Below, in pieces: positions 7,364 to 16,567 of a stretch of DNA of 49,218 nt; the first letter of the stretch is position 1, and the number at the start of each line of letters is the position of its first letter. Origin of the DNA: Scybalenecus merdavium (GTDB taxonomy: Bacteria; Bacillota; Clostridia; Oscillospirales; Acutalibacteraceae); contig DVNM01000031.1 in the NCBI GenBank assembly GCA_018714405.1, forward strand, positions 1-49,218, read 5' to 3'. Both the position numbers and the translations under genes were made by a program. The notes under the pieces were generated by a model that saw only the letters and a list, made by a program, of their open reading frames with translations, made no database searches and was not told the DNA's origin.

Positions 7364-8758
7364 TTAGGCTTTCATGCTCTCTGCCTTGGCATATACATCA
7401 TCAAGCGTACCGACGTTGAAGAACGCGCTTTCCGGCAGATCGTCCACTTCGCCGTCCACGATCGCCTGGAAGCCGCGGATCGTTTCCTGCAGCGGCACAT
7501 ACTTGCCCTTTTGCCCCGTGAACTGCTCCGCAACATGGAACGGCTGGCTGAGAAAACGCTGGATCTTTCTGGCGCGGTAAACGATCGTCTGGTCCTCGTC
7601 GGACAGTTCCTCCATACCGAGGATGGAGATGATGTCCTGCAGTTCCTTATACTTTTGCAAATACTCCTGCACGCGGCGCGCAACAACGTAATGCGTTTGA
7701 CCGACGATATCCGCCTCCAGAATACGGGAGTTGGATTCCAGCGGATCCACCGCCGGGTAAATGCCCTGTTCCACGATCTTTCTGGAAAGAACAGTCGTAG
7801 CGTCCAAATGCGCAAACGTGGTAGCCGGCGCCGGGTCCGTCAAGTCATCGGCCGGCACATAAACGGCCTGCACCGAGGTGATGGAACCGTTTTTCGTAGA
7901 AGTGATACGCTCCTGCAGCTCACCGACATCGGTGGCCAGCGTCGGCTGGTAACCAACAGCAGACGGCATACGGCCGAGCAGCGCCGAAACCTCGGAGCCA
8001 GCCTGGATGAAGCGGAAAATGTTGTCGATGAAAAGCAGTACATCCTGGTGCTGCACATCGCGGAAGTACTCCGCCATCGTCAGACCCGTTTCCGCCACAC
8101 GCATTCTGGCGCCCGGCGGTTCGTTCATCTGGCCGAAAACAAGTGCCGTTTTGCTGATAACGCCGCTTTCCTTCATTTCATTCCAAAGGTCGTTGCCCTC
8201 ACGCGAGCGTTCGCCGACGCCGGTAAAAATTGAATAGCCGCCGTGCTGCGTGGCAACGTTTGTGATCAGTTCCTGGATCAGCACCGTTTTGCCCACGCCG
8301 GCGCCGCCGAACAGACCGATCTTACCGCCCTTTTGGTACGGCGTCAGCAGATCGATGACCTTAATGCCGGTCTCCAAGATCTCCACATCAGACGACTGGT
8401 CCGCAAAACTCGGGGGCGTACGGTGGATCTCCCAGTGCGTCTCCTTTTCAAGGTGGTCGTCGATGTCGTCGATCGTCTCGCCCGTTACGTTGAACAGGCG
8501 CCCCAGCGTTTTTTCGCCGACCGGAACCGAAATGGAGCCGCCGGTCGCCGTGACCGGCATATCTTTTGCAAGGCCTTCAGACGAGGAAAGCATGATGCAG
8601 CGCACGGTAGAGTTGCCCATATGCTGTGCAACCTCCATGGTGCGCGTTTTGCCGCCGGACTCCACAGTCAGCGCATCCTTGATTTTCGGAAGCTCGCCTG
8701 TTTCAAACGCGACGTCTACAACAGGCCCCATGACCTGCACGATTTTTCCGCTGTTCAT
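7364..8758 (-). CDS. atpD: F1 ATP synthase beta subunit
   Basis: The 464-residue catalytic subunit carries the P-loop GGAGVGKTVLIQEL, the catalytic-site segment GVGERSREGNDLW, the Walker B region VLLFIDNIFRF and the DELSEED-like loop as MEELSDEDQ. Three beta subunits alternate with alpha in F1 and make ATP. Length and motifs are normal. AGGAGGT lies right before ATG and overlaps the atpG stop region, so the genes are closely coupled. Confidence 0.97.
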   Translation of the reverse strand: MNSGKIVQVMGPVVDVAFETGELPKIKDALTVESGGKTRTMEVAQHMGNSTVRCIMLSSSEGLAKDMPVTATGGSISVPVGEKTLGRLFNVTGETIDDIDDHLEKETHWEIHRTPPSFADQSSDVEILETGIKVIDLLTPYQKGGKIGLFGGAGVGKTVLIQELITNVATQHGGYSIFTGVGERSREGNDLWNEMKESGVISKTALVFGQMNEPPGARMRVAETGLTMAEYFRDVQHQDVLLFIDNIFRFIQAGSEVSALLGRMPSAVGYQPTLATDVGELQERITSTKNGSITSVQAVYVPADDLTDPAPATTFAHLDATTVLSRKIVEQGIYPAVDPLESNSRILEADIVGQTHYVVARRVQEYLQKYKELQDIISILGMEELSDEDQTIVYRARKIQRFLSQPFHVAEQFTGQKGKYVPLQETIRGFQAIVDGEVDDLPESAFFNVGTLDDVYAKAESMKA

Positions 8759-8770
8759 TTAACTACCTCC

Positions 8771-9658
8771 TCAGTCTGCCTTGTGCTTTTGCGCCTTTGC
8801 ACCGCCGATCACTTCCGTGATCTCCTGCGTGATCGCAGCCTGGCGTGCACGGTTATACTCCATTTGCAGATTGTGCATCATTTCCTGTGCGCTTTCCGTA
8901 GCCGACTGCATTGCCATCATACGCGTGTTGTGCTCAGAACAATAACTTTCGATCAGCGCGCCGTACACAAAGCCGGCCACATAATTGGGCACGATGCTGT
9001 CAAACACGGCCTGCGGTGAAGGGAAAAACGAAATATGATCGTAATACTTGCCGTTGTTCAATTCGGTAAGCGGCTCATGCTTCAGCGGCAAAAGGCGGTG
9101 CATTTCCACATTTGCCGTCATGGAGTTGATCATTTTCGTATAGATGATGTAAACTTCATCGAGCTTTTTGTCATTAAAAAGCTCTACCATTTTTTCACTG
9201 ATGATCCGGGCGCGGTTCATGTTTGGATTTTGCGCCGTGTATTTAAAATCAATGTCTACGGGGATGCGGCGCTTCATAAAGTAATTGCGTCCTACCTGAC
9301 CCACAACGAACAACATGTTGTTTTCGCTTGCCAGGCTCTCTTTTTCGGCAATTTTGATCACATTGTGGTTGTACGCGCCGGCAAGCCCCTTGTCGGCCGT
9401 GACCACGATAAAACCGCGCTTACGGTCTTTTTCAGGGATCTCCTCGCGCTTGTCAAAATACTTGTGGCCGACTTCGGGAGAGTCATCCAAAATTTTGGTC
9501 AGCGTGTCCTGCATGGAGTAGAAGTACGGCTCGGTATTGGCCAGAGCCGTGCGCGCCCGCTTCATTTTGGACGAGCTGATCATGTACATTGCATTTGTAA
9601 TTTTCATTATGTCCCGGATGCTTTTCTGGCGCCCGAGGATCTCTCTTGCATTAGCCAT
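8771..9658 (-). CDS. atpG: F1 ATP synthase gamma subunit
   Basis: The 295-residue protein begins MANAREILGRQKSIRDIMKI and ends with a long helix (EMMHNLQMEYNRARQAAITQEITEV), the coiled ends that form the rotor shaft. ATG 9658 follows AAGAAGGAAAG and overlaps the end of atpA by eight bases (ATGGCTAA). An open frame continues 19 codons upstream but lies inside atpA and is not needed. Confidence 0.95.
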   Translation of the reverse strand: MANAREILGRQKSIRDIMKITNAMYMISSSKMKRARTALANTEPYFYSMQDTLTKILDDSPEVGHKYFDKREEIPEKDRKRGFIVVTADKGLAGAYNHNVIKIAEKESLASENNMLFVVGQVGRNYFMKRRIPVDIDFKYTAQNPNMNRARIISEKMVELFNDKKLDEVYIIYTKMINSMTANVEMHRLLPLKHEPLTELNNGKYYDHISFFPSPQAVFDSIVPNYVAGFVYGALIESYCSEHNTRMMAMQSATESAQEMMHNLQMEYNRARQAAITQEITEVIGGAKAQKHKAD

Positions 9659-11165
9659 GGACTCTTTCCTTCTTAAACGCATCGACTGCATCGAGCACAG
9701 CGCTGACCAGTTCATCGGTCAAAACGCGCTTGTCTTCGATCTCCTGACCGATCTCAGGATGCGTTTCATCGATATAATCAAGAAAATCCATCTGGAACTG
9801 TTTGATCTGCTCCACCGGCACATCGACCATCTTCCGATGCGTTGCCGCCACCAAAGAGATGACCTGCGCATGCAGACTGAGCGGGTGGCCGAGCGGCTGT
9901 TTCAACAGTTCCATCAGCCCCTTGCCGTAAGCGAGCTGATTTTTCGTCTCTTCATCCAGATCAGAGCTGAACTGGGTGAAGACTTCCATTTCACGGTACT
10001 GTGCCAGGTCCACACGCAAAGAACCGGCCGCTTTTTTCATGGCCTTCGTCTGTGCCGCACCACCGACACGCGAAACAGAAAGACCCACGTTCACAGCCGG
10101 ACGCATGCCCGAGAAGAACAGGTCGCTTTCCAGAAAAATCTGGCCGTCGGTGATGGAGATCACATTGGTGGGAATATAGGCAGACACGTCGCCAGCCTGC
10201 GTTTCAATGACCGGCAGCGCCGTAATGGAACCGCCGCCGAGCGCATCGGACAAACGGCTGGAACGCTCCAGCAGCCTGGAATGCAGGTAAAACACGTCGC
10301 CGGGGTATGCCTCACGGCCGGGCGAACGCTCCAGCAGCAGCGACAGCGCACGGTACGCGACGGCGTGCTTGGAAAGGTCGTCGTAAACGATCAGCACATC
10401 CTTGCTCTGGTACATGAAATACTCGGCCATCGCGGTTGCCGCATAAGGCGAAATATACTGCAGCGACGCCGGCTCACTGGCTGTGGAGCAGACAACGATC
10501 GTATACTCCATAGCGCCGTGCTTTTTCAAAGTGGAAACCAGATTGGCCACGGTAGAAGCCTTTTGACCGATCGCATTGTAAATGCAGATCACGTTCTTGC
10601 CCTTCTGGTTCAGGATGGTGTCCAGTGCGATAGAAGTCTTGCCGGTCTGACGGTCGCCAATGATCAGCTCACGCTGGCCGCGGCCGATCGGGAACATGGA
10701 GTCAATGGCCAAAATGCCCGTTGCAAGCGGTTCGCAGACCGACTTACGGTCAATGATGCCCGGGGCGTCATTTTCCACGGGACGGTAACCGTCCGCCTGG
10801 ATCTCACCGGCGCCGTCGATCGGTTCGCCGAGGGCATTGACGATGCGGCCGACAAACTGCTCGCCGACCGGAACGCCTGCGTTTTTATGCGTGCGCTTGG
10901 CCTTGGTGCCCTCATGGATGCCGACTTCGCTGCCAAACAAAATGCAGCCGACTTCGCCGTGCTTCAGGTCCTGCACCATACCTTTTACGCCGTTTTCAAA
11001 CACAACGATCTCACCGTACATGACGTGTTCCATGCCGTAAACCGTGGCGATGCCGTCGCCGACACGCACGACCGTGCCGATTTCTTCGCTGCCGCCGTTG
11101 AAATCAAAATGGATGATCTTTTCCTTGAGTATTGAAATGATCTCGTTTGAATTGATGGTGCTCAT
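9651..11165 (-). CDS. atpA: F1 ATP synthase alpha subunit
   Basis: The 504-residue non-catalytic subunit has the P-loop GDRQTGKTSIALDTI and the nucleotide-site segment RALSLLLERSPGREAYPGDVF. Alpha alternates with beta in the F1 head and binds regulatory nucleotide. It starts one base after the atpH stop. A long reading frame on the opposite strand here is only a codon-composition shadow. Confidence 0.97.
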   Translation of the reverse strand: MSTINSNEIISILKEKIIHFDFNGGSEEIGTVVRVGDGIATVYGMEHVMYGEIVVFENGVKGMVQDLKHGEVGCILFGSEVGIHEGTKAKRTHKNAGVPVGEQFVGRIVNALGEPIDGAGEIQADGYRPVENDAPGIIDRKSVCEPLATGILAIDSMFPIGRGQRELIIGDRQTGKTSIALDTILNQKGKNVICIYNAIGQKASTVANLVSTLKKHGAMEYTIVVCSTASEPASLQYISPYAATAMAEYFMYQSKDVLIVYDDLSKHAVAYRALSLLLERSPGREAYPGDVFYLHSRLLERSSRLSDALGGGSITALPVIETQAGDVSAYIPTNVISITDGQIFLESDLFFSGMRPAVNVGLSVSRVGGAAQTKAMKKAAGSLRVDLAQYREMEVFTQFSSDLDEETKNQLAYGKGLMELLKQPLGHPLSLHAQVISLVAATHRKMVDVPVEQIKQFQMDFLDYIDETHPEIGQEIEDKRVLTDELVSAVLDAVDAFKKERVHG

Positions 11166-11675
11166 TTACTCCACTTCCCCCACCAGATTTTGTTTTAATG
11201 CGTTCAGCCGGCTTTTCAGACTGCGGTCATAAACAATGTCGCCGCAGCGGATCTGAAAGCCGCCGAGCAGCGAGGGATCCTGCCTGATCTCAACGCGTGC
11301 TTCCTGAAAACCGTGTTTTTTGCAGATAAACTTTTTAATGCGTTCACACTGGTCTTTGTCGGGCGGTGTGATGCATGTGATGATGATCTCGGCCACGCCG
11401 CGGCTTTTTTCCTCAAGCGCCTGCAGCGCCTGCGCGACCAGCGAGATCTGACTGATGCAGCCGTTTTCACACATCAGCTTGACCAAATTGGCACATTCGC
11501 CCTGAAAAAGCGCATCGGCCGCCGCCTGCTTTTCCCGTTCGGGGACAATGGGCGAAGACAGCGCCTGCATCAGCTGTGTGCAGCCTGAAAACGCGGAAAC
11601 GACCGGGGCAAGCTGCTTGCTTGTGACGCCGGCCGCCTGCAGCGCCCGGGCATAATTAATCGCCGTCTGTGTCAT
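11166..11675 (-). CDS. atpH: ATP synthase delta subunit
   Basis: The 169-residue protein has the OSCP/delta pattern: a helical N-terminal bundle (NYARALQAAGVTSKQL) and a C-terminal domain ending in the signature PSLLGGFQIRCGDIVYDRSLKSRL. Delta ties the peripheral stalk to the top of F1. Its start lies inside the end of atpF, a 20-base overlap. It is somewhat Cys-rich for this subunit. Confidence 0.93.
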   Translation of the reverse strand: MTQTAINYARALQAAGVTSKQLAPVVSAFSGCTQLMQALSSPIVPEREKQAAADALFQGECANLVKLMCENGCISQISLVAQALQALEEKSRGVAEIIITCITPPDKDQCERIKKFICKKHGFQEARVEIRQDPSLLGGFQIRCGDIVYDRSLKSRLNALKQNLVGEVE

Positions 11676-12156
11676 TTTGCTCTACCTCGTCCATGAACGC
11701 GTCGTACATTTTCTTATTCTGTTGCGGATCATTCGTTTCCTCAACGATTTTTTCAGCTGCGGTCATTGCGATTTTTGCAATATCACTTTCCACAGAGCGC
11801 AGCGCAGCCTGACGCTCGTTTTCGATCGATTTACGGGCGTCCTGTACCATGCGGTCTGCCTCGTCGGCAGCCGATTTCACGATTTTGTTATACTGCGCAT
11901 CGGCGTTCTTTTTGGCCTCCTGCAGCATGCGGGCACTTTCGTCCCCTGCACTTTGCATTACGCCTTCGTACTTTTCCTTTAAAGCTGCCGCCTCTTTTTC
12001 CTTTTGCGCCGCTGCGTCAAACTGACCGCTGATCATTTCACGGCGCTGCTCCATTACCTTTAAAATGCGCCCGAAAAGAAACTTTTTGGCAAAAAGATAA
12101 AAGATGACCAAGTTGACGATGGTCCAGAAAATATTCCAAAAATCAATGTCAAGCAT
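11656..12156 (-). CDS. atpF: ATP synthase b subunit
   Basis: The 166-residue protein has one N-terminal membrane helix (FWNIFWTIVNLVIFYLF) and then a long charged helix rich in Glu, Lys and Ala, as expected of the b-subunit stator. It dimerises and links Fo to delta. ATG follows GGGAG. The gene overlaps atpH at its 3' end. Confidence 0.95.
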   Translation of the reverse strand: MLDIDFWNIFWTIVNLVIFYLFAKKFLFGRILKVMEQRREMISGQFDAAAQKEKEAAALKEKYEGVMQSAGDESARMLQEAKKNADAQYNKIVKSAADEADRMVQDARKSIENERQAALRSVESDIAKIAMTAAEKIVEETNDPQQNKKMYDAFMDEVEQNDTDGD

Positions 12157-12200
12157 AAATGCACTCCCTTTCCGCAGCTGAAATGTTACAGCTCAAAAAG

Positions 12201-12431
12201 TTAACCGCCAAGCACAAAGATGATCAGAATGCTGGCAACCAGGCCGTAAACAGCCGTAGCTTCGGCCAGAGCACCGCCGAGGATCAGCGTGGTTCTGATC
12301 TGACCGCCCGCTTCGGGCTGACGCGCAATCGCTTCGGCCGCTTTACCCGTGGCCATGGAGATGCCGAAACCGGCAAATGCACCGCCGAGCACGGCGATGG
12401 CTGCACCAATAGCAAGAAGAGATGTAGACAT
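12201..12431 (-). CDS. atpE: ATP synthase c subunit (probably proton-type ring)
   Basis: This 76-residue hairpin protein has two membrane helices joined by the conserved loop ARQPE (36-40). The ion-carrying carboxylate is Glu57 in GGALAEATAVYG. In sodium-type rings such as Ilyobacter the first helix has Gln in the GVGQGYAAGKA motif and Ser follows the Glu; here the aligned positions are Ile24 and Ala58. I infer proton coupling. The start has a strong AAAGGAG. Confidence 0.95.
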   Translation of the reverse strand: MSTSLLAIGAAIAVLGGAFAGFGISMATGKAAEAIARQPEAGGQIRTTLILGGALAEATAVYGLVASILIIFVLGG

Positions 12432-12485
12432 AGTAATAACTCCTTTACTTTAAAATGGTTTATTTATTCAAAAAGGCAAAAGCGG

Positions 12486-13181
12486 CTACTCGTCGCTGAT
12501 CGCCTCCTGAATGTAAATGGAATTTAAGAAAACAAACACATATGCCTGTATGAAGCCGTCGAACAAATCAAAATAAAGGCTCAGCACCATCGGCACGACG
12601 GCCGGAACGACCATTTTGATCAGCTCCATCAGGATAAACGCGCCTAGGATGTTGCCGAACAGTCGCATACAAAGCGAAAGCGGCTTGATGACCAGCTCGA
12701 GCACGTTGTTGAACAGCACGACCGGGGAAGGCTTGGCAAAGCTTTTGAGCCAGCCGCCCACGCCCTTGCGGCGGATGCCGGCGATCTGGATATAGATGAT
12801 ACTGGCTACAGCCAGGCCGATCGTAACATTCATGTCTTTCGTCGGCGGCTTAAAGCCGAAAATGCCGACCATATTGGAAGCACCGATGATAACCGCCAGC
12901 GACATCAGCCACGACAAATGGTTTTCGGCGCCGGGGCCGACCGCGTCGCGGAAAAAGACGGCCATTTTGTCAACACACATTTCCAGAAACAGCTGGCGTT
13001 TGGAAAGCGGGCCCTCTACTTTTAAATTGCGGGTCAGCAAAAGGGACAAAAGCATGACCACAGCCATTATGATCCACATGACTACGATCGATTCCTTGAT
13101 CGTAACATTTACACCGAACACATCAAACGAAAAAACGTTTTCGCAGTTGAGTTCTTCGATCAATCTTTCACCGATGTCCAC
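12486..13181 (-). CDS. atpB: ATP synthase a subunit
   Basis: The 231-residue membrane protein forms the ion half-channels of Fo. The conserved helix with the essential Arg is recognisable in KPLSLCMRLFGNILGAFILMELI. The start is GTG 13181 (MDIGERLIEEL) after GAAAGGGGGCAGG. It is the first gene of the operon; no atpI is present upstream. Confidence 0.95.
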   Translation of the reverse strand: MDIGERLIEELNCENVFSFDVFGVNVTIKESIVVMWIIMAVVMLLSLLLTRNLKVEGPLSKRQLFLEMCVDKMAVFFRDAVGPGAENHLSWLMSLAVIIGASNMVGIFGFKPPTKDMNVTIGLAVASIIYIQIAGIRRKGVGGWLKSFAKPSPVVLFNNVLELVIKPLSLCMRLFGNILGAFILMELIKMVVPAVVPMVLSLYFDLFDGFIQAYVFVFLNSIYIQEAISDE

Positions 13182-13233
13182 GGGCCTGCCCCCTTTCCGA
13201 AATTCTAAACAAATCCTTAAATGTTCTTATTAC

Positions 13234-13262
13234 TATATACACCAACTCGCCAAAAACTGCAA
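13234..13262 (-). promoter_or_regulatory. Candidate atp operon promoter
   Basis: On the minus strand TTGCAG (13262-13257) and TATATA (13239-13234) are 17 bases apart, about 55 bases ahead of the atpB start. The match is moderate. The rest of the 297-base divergent gap to galE is AT-rich without other clear structure. Confidence 0.35.
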
Positions 13263-13368
13263 TAGTTAAAGTGATATTTTTCTGCTTTTTTGTTTATAAC
13301 GACAAATTTTTTCAGCTCAAATTCCTATATTTTAGTTAGTTATGAGCTTGCATTTTTCGGCAAATGTC

Positions 13369-13397
13369 TTTACTTTGCCGCACGGCGGGAGTATAAT
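13369..13397 (+). promoter_or_regulatory. Candidate galE promoter
   Basis: TTTACT (13369-13374) and a perfect TATAAT (13392-13397) are 17 bases apart. The transcript leader would be about 75 bases and ends in AGGAGGT before the galE ATG. Confidence 0.6.
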
Positions 13398-13478
13398 CAA
13401 AGAAAAGTCGTGTTATATATTATAAAGAAGTAATATATTAATAAAACCATATTTAAAACACAACTCAGGAGGTAATGT

Positions 13479-14534
13479 ATGTCCATTTTAGTCACCGGCG
13501 GCGCCGGCTACATCGGCAGCCACACCTGCGTGGAGCTTTTGAACCAGGGGTACGACGTTGTAATCGTAGACAACTTTTACAACTGCAAACCCTCCAGCCT
13601 GACACGCATCCGCGCACTTGTGCAAAAACCGTTTTCGTTTTACAACTGCGACATCCGTGACAAAGACGGCCTGCAGAAAATTTTTGACAACGAAAAAATT
13701 GACTGCGTCATCCACTTTGCCGGCCTCAAGGCGGTCGGTGAAAGCGTGGAAAAGCCGCTCGAATACTTTGAAAACAACGTCAGCGGCACCGTGACCCTGC
13801 TGGAAGTCATGCGCGACAACGGCTGCAAGAGCATCATCTTCTCCTCCAGCGCAACGGTGTACGGCATGAACAACGTCAGCCCCCTGAAAGAAGACATGGA
13901 AGTCGGCGGCGTAACGAACCCCTACGGCCGCACCAAGTTCATGATCGAGTGCATTTTGCAGGATCTTTATGTGTCCGACAACAGCTGGCGCATCTGCCTG
14001 CTGCGCTACTTCAACCCGATCGGCGCGCACAAAAGCGGCACCATGGGTGAAGACCCGAACGGCATTCCGAACAACCTGATGCCCTACATCACCCAGGTAG
14101 CGATCGGCAAGCGCGAATGCCTGAACGTGTTCGGCAACGATTACGACACACCGGACGGCACCGGCGTACGCGACTACATCCATGTAGTCGACCTGGCGCT
14201 CGGCCATGTAAAAGCCGTGGAAAAATGTGCCGAGGGCGCAGGGCTGCACATCTACAACCTGGGCACCGGCAACGGCTACAGCGTGCTGGAAGTGGTAAAA
14301 GCCTTTGAAAAAGCCAGCGGCAAAGAAGTGCCCTACAAGATCTGCGGCCGCCGCGCCGGCGACATTGCCACCTGCTACTGCGACCCGGCCAAAGCGCTGA
14401 ACGAGCTGCACTGGAAAGCCGAAAGAGCGATCGACGAAATGTGCGCCGATTCCTGGAGATGGCAGAGCCAGAACCCGGACGGCTACCCGGACGACGGCGA
14501 AAAGCCGGCCTACGGCGTGAAAACAGAATACTAA
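13479..14534 (+). CDS. galE: UDP-glucose 4-epimerase GalE
   Basis: The 351-residue protein is an extended SDR epimerase interconverting UDP-glucose and UDP-galactose with bound NAD. It has the Rossmann motif TGGAGYIGSH (6-15), the catalytic Ser region FSSSATVYG (121-129) and Tyr149/Lys153 in YGRTK, then LRYFNPIGAH and NLGTGNGYSVLEVV. It is some dozen residues longer than usual at the C-terminus (WQSQNPDGYPDDGEKP). Consensus AGGAGGT precedes ATG. It is alone between its promoter and a terminator; the product could feed surface polysaccharide made elsewhere. Confidence 0.95.
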   Translation: MSILVTGGAGYIGSHTCVELLNQGYDVVIVDNFYNCKPSSLTRIRALVQKPFSFYNCDIRDKDGLQKIFDNEKIDCVIHFAGLKAVGESVEKPLEYFENNVSGTVTLLEVMRDNGCKSIIFSSSATVYGMNNVSPLKEDMEVGGVTNPYGRTKFMIECILQDLYVSDNSWRICLLRYFNPIGAHKSGTMGEDPNGIPNNLMPYITQVAIGKRECLNVFGNDYDTPDGTGVRDYIHVVDLALGHVKAVEKCAEGAGLHIYNLGTGNGYSVLEVVKAFEKASGKEVPYKICGRRAGDIATCYCDPAKALNELHWKAERAIDEMCADSWRWQSQNPDGYPDDGEKPAYGVKTEY

Positions 14535-14540
14535 AAACAG

Positions 14541-14573
14541 ATCCCCGGTGATGGATTTCACCGGGGATTTTGA
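14541..14573 (+). terminator. galE terminator
   Basis: ATCCCCGGTGA (14541-14551) and TCACCGGGGAT (14558-14568) form a perfect 11-bp stem followed by a T-rich tail. Confidence 0.85.
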
Positions 14574-14593
14574 TGTTTTATAGCTTTATGATT

Positions 14594-15199
14594 TTAGGAT
14601 GTACCCTCCGGCACGGCCGGCTGTTCTTTCAGCCACAAAAGATACTCTTTATTTTCCTGCGCCCTGCACAAAAACGGTGCCCATGCCCGGCCGGGTTCAG
14701 CGGCCGCCTGCACACAGCGCTGTAGGCAGTCTGCATATTGCTGCAGACGCGGCGCCAGCAAACGCTCCGCCGCCGGCTACGGCACGGCACAGACAAGTGC
14801 CGTACAGTCATACACGGCAAAGCCCATTGCGTGCGTTTCGGTATGCACAGCCGAACACGCCTGCCCAACGGCATGGAACCGCGCAGCGTCGGCCGGGTCG
14901 CTTACCGTTTTGGCCATAGCGTGCACCTGCAAAATATAGGGCTTGGCCTGCGGCATTTTGACCTTGCCGGATGCCCAGGCAAAGCAGACCTCCACCGCCG
15001 TCTGCACATCGCTGTGCTGCGGATATTTTTCGGCCAGTTCCCCGGCCGTCTGCCGCGCCATCGTCAGCGCCCAGAGCACGACCGCGCGCCGGTCACACCG
15101 GCAAAGCTGCATGCGAAACGGCTGCAAACAGCCGCTTTGGCGCGTAAATAAAATCTGGCAGCCGCGCTTCTTTCGCGCATACACGTCGCTTAGATTCAT
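14594..15199 (-). pseudogene. Putative immunity-protein-like (Imm5-like) gene interrupted by in-frame TAG
   Basis: ATG 15199 opens a frame that meets TAG at 14779-14777 after 140 codons. The same frame then continues for 61 sense codons (PAAERLLAPRLQQYADCL and on) to TAA at 14594, so the full reading is about 201 residues. The sequence is helical and Ala-rich with HAVGQACSAVHTETHAMGFA and FAWASGKVKMPQAK, reminiscent of proteins annotated 'putative immunity protein'; I hold that name loosely. The stop is one base from CAG or TAC. It could be a true nonsense mutation, a readthrough codon or a sequencing error. ATG directly follows the upstream gene's TAA, so they are coupled. Confidence 0.65.
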
Positions 15200-15868
15200 T
15201 TATACCATGCCCCCGTTGACACCGAGCACCTGGCCCGTAATATACGGATTCTGCGTCAGGGCGTAAATTGCCTGCGCCGCCTCCTGCGGCGTACCCAGAC
15301 GGCCGCAGGGCACCTCCTGCGCAAGATCCTGTGCATCAAACGGCGCGTTCATGCGCGTGTCGATAATGCCGGGCGCCACGCAGTTGACCGTGATGCCGGA
15401 GGGCGCCAGCTCCTGCGCCAGCGCTTTGGTGAGGCCGATCACGGCGGCCTTGCTCATGGAATAAGCCACCTCACAGGATGCACCCAGCTGCCCCCAGACG
15501 GACGACACGTTGATGATGCTACCGCTGTGGCATTTTAACATCCGCAGTGCGGCCTGCTTGGCGCAGAAAAAGGCTGCGCGGGCATTGACCTGCATCACCT
15601 GCTCATAATCCGCAAGCGTTGTGTCGTTGATCTGCCTGATCAGGCTGACGCCGGCGTTGTTGACCAGCACATCCAGCCGGGCAAACTGTGAAAAAAGCGC
15701 CTCGATCTGCGAAAGGTCGCGCAGATCGCACGGAACAGACTGCACCCTGGCAAGCGTGCACGGCGTTTCGTGCACCGTAACAAATACCTCGTACCCATTT
15801 TGCAAAAAAAGCTCTGCTGCGGCACGGCCGATGCCGGTTGCACCGCCCGTGATCAAAACTGTTTTCAT
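15200..15868 (-). CDS. SDR family oxidoreductase (FabG-like)
   Basis: The 222-residue protein is a classical short-chain dehydrogenase: cofactor motif TGGATGIG near the N-terminus, VNNAG at ~69-73, and catalytic Ser123, Tyr136 and Lys140 (YSMSK). It ends with GQVLGVNGGMV, the FabG-type C-terminus. It reduces or oxidises an unknown carbonyl with NAD(P)H. It is slightly short for FabG, and no other fatty-acid genes are adjacent, so I do not call it fabG. It is followed without gap by the broken immunity-like gene. Confidence 0.88.
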   Translation of the reverse strand: MKTVLITGGATGIGRAAAELFLQNGYEVFVTVHETPCTLARVQSVPCDLRDLSQIEALFSQFARLDVLVNNAGVSLIRQINDTTLADYEQVMQVNARAAFFCAKQAALRMLKCHSGSIINVSSVWGQLGASCEVAYSMSKAAVIGLTKALAQELAPSGITVNCVAPGIIDTRMNAPFDAQDLAQEVPCGRLGTPQEAAQAIYALTQNPYITGQVLGVNGGMV

Positions 15869-15981
15869 AAAATCACCAAAGCCATTTTACCATACCCCGC
15901 CCCAAACATCAACCGCGCAGGCCCGAAAGACAGCGGTTGAATTTTCGGGCGCGATACGCTATAATAAGACAGGTGATAAAC

Positions 15982-16494
15982 ATGAAAAAACAAGAAGAAT
16001 TTTACACGATCTCCATTTACATTGATGAAAACGAGAACCTCATCGGCATTCCCTGCGGCAAAAGCAAAAAATACGGCGTGGCCGACATTGACAAGGTGCT
16101 TTTGCTCAAGGCGCCGTATACGCACGAGCGGCTGGAAAAATACATTGAAGAGGTCATGGACGCGTGCTACACGAAAGAGCACAACGACGACAGCGAAGTT
16201 TCCACCATTGAGAAGTACACAAAGGTAAAGGGCTTTGTAAACGCCACCGCGCCCTACACGCTCATTTCCATTGTGAAAACAAAAGAGACCTACTCGCTGA
16301 TGCCGACGTTTTACGACTATGAGCGCGGCCCGCTGCTGATTGACGACGACGAGCGCATTTTGCCTGTGGAACACACGCCGGGCGAGCTGGCCGCCATTTT
16401 CCGCGACCTGATCGAAGTGTATGTAAAGGCCAATGTGTTTTACAAGGAAAAAGAAGAACTGGAAAGGCGTAAAAAAGAAAGAGAAAAATCATAA
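15982..16494 (+). CDS. Conserved-looking hypothetical protein, 170 residues
   Basis: I do not recognise the family. ATG 15982 follows AGGTGATAAAC. The protein is soluble and highly charged, with a beta-rich start (FYTISIYIDENENLIGIPCG), alternating patches, and a lysine/glutamate-rich helical tail (YKEKEELERRKKEREKS). It has no signal, membrane segment or known motif. Base composition matches the GC-rich neighbours, so it lies outside the AT-rich island that follows. Confidence 0.75.
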   Translation: MKKQEEFYTISIYIDENENLIGIPCGKSKKYGVADIDKVLLLKAPYTHERLEKYIEEVMDACYTKEHNDDSEVSTIEKYTKVKGFVNATAPYTLISIVKTKETYSLMPTFYDYERGPLLIDDDERILPVEHTPGELAAIFRDLIEVYVKANVFYKEKEELERRKKEREKS

Positions 16495-16510
16495 AGGAAG
16501 AATAGAAAAT

Positions 16511-16545
16511 GCCCCTATGATAATTTCATAGGGGCGTTTTTGCTT
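16511..16545 (+). terminator. Terminator at the left border of the AT-rich island
   Basis: GCCCCTATGA (16511-16520) pairs with TCATAGGGGC (16526-16535), followed by GTTTTTGCTTTTTT. Base composition changes sharply just after it. Confidence 0.85.
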
Positions 16546-16567
16546 TTTTATTGCAAAAAAATTGGAT

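Noticed and set aside
9537..11135. Long plus-strand frame opposite atpA
   Set aside because: Antisense shadow of a certain gene, no start signal, and biased His/Arg/Asp composition.
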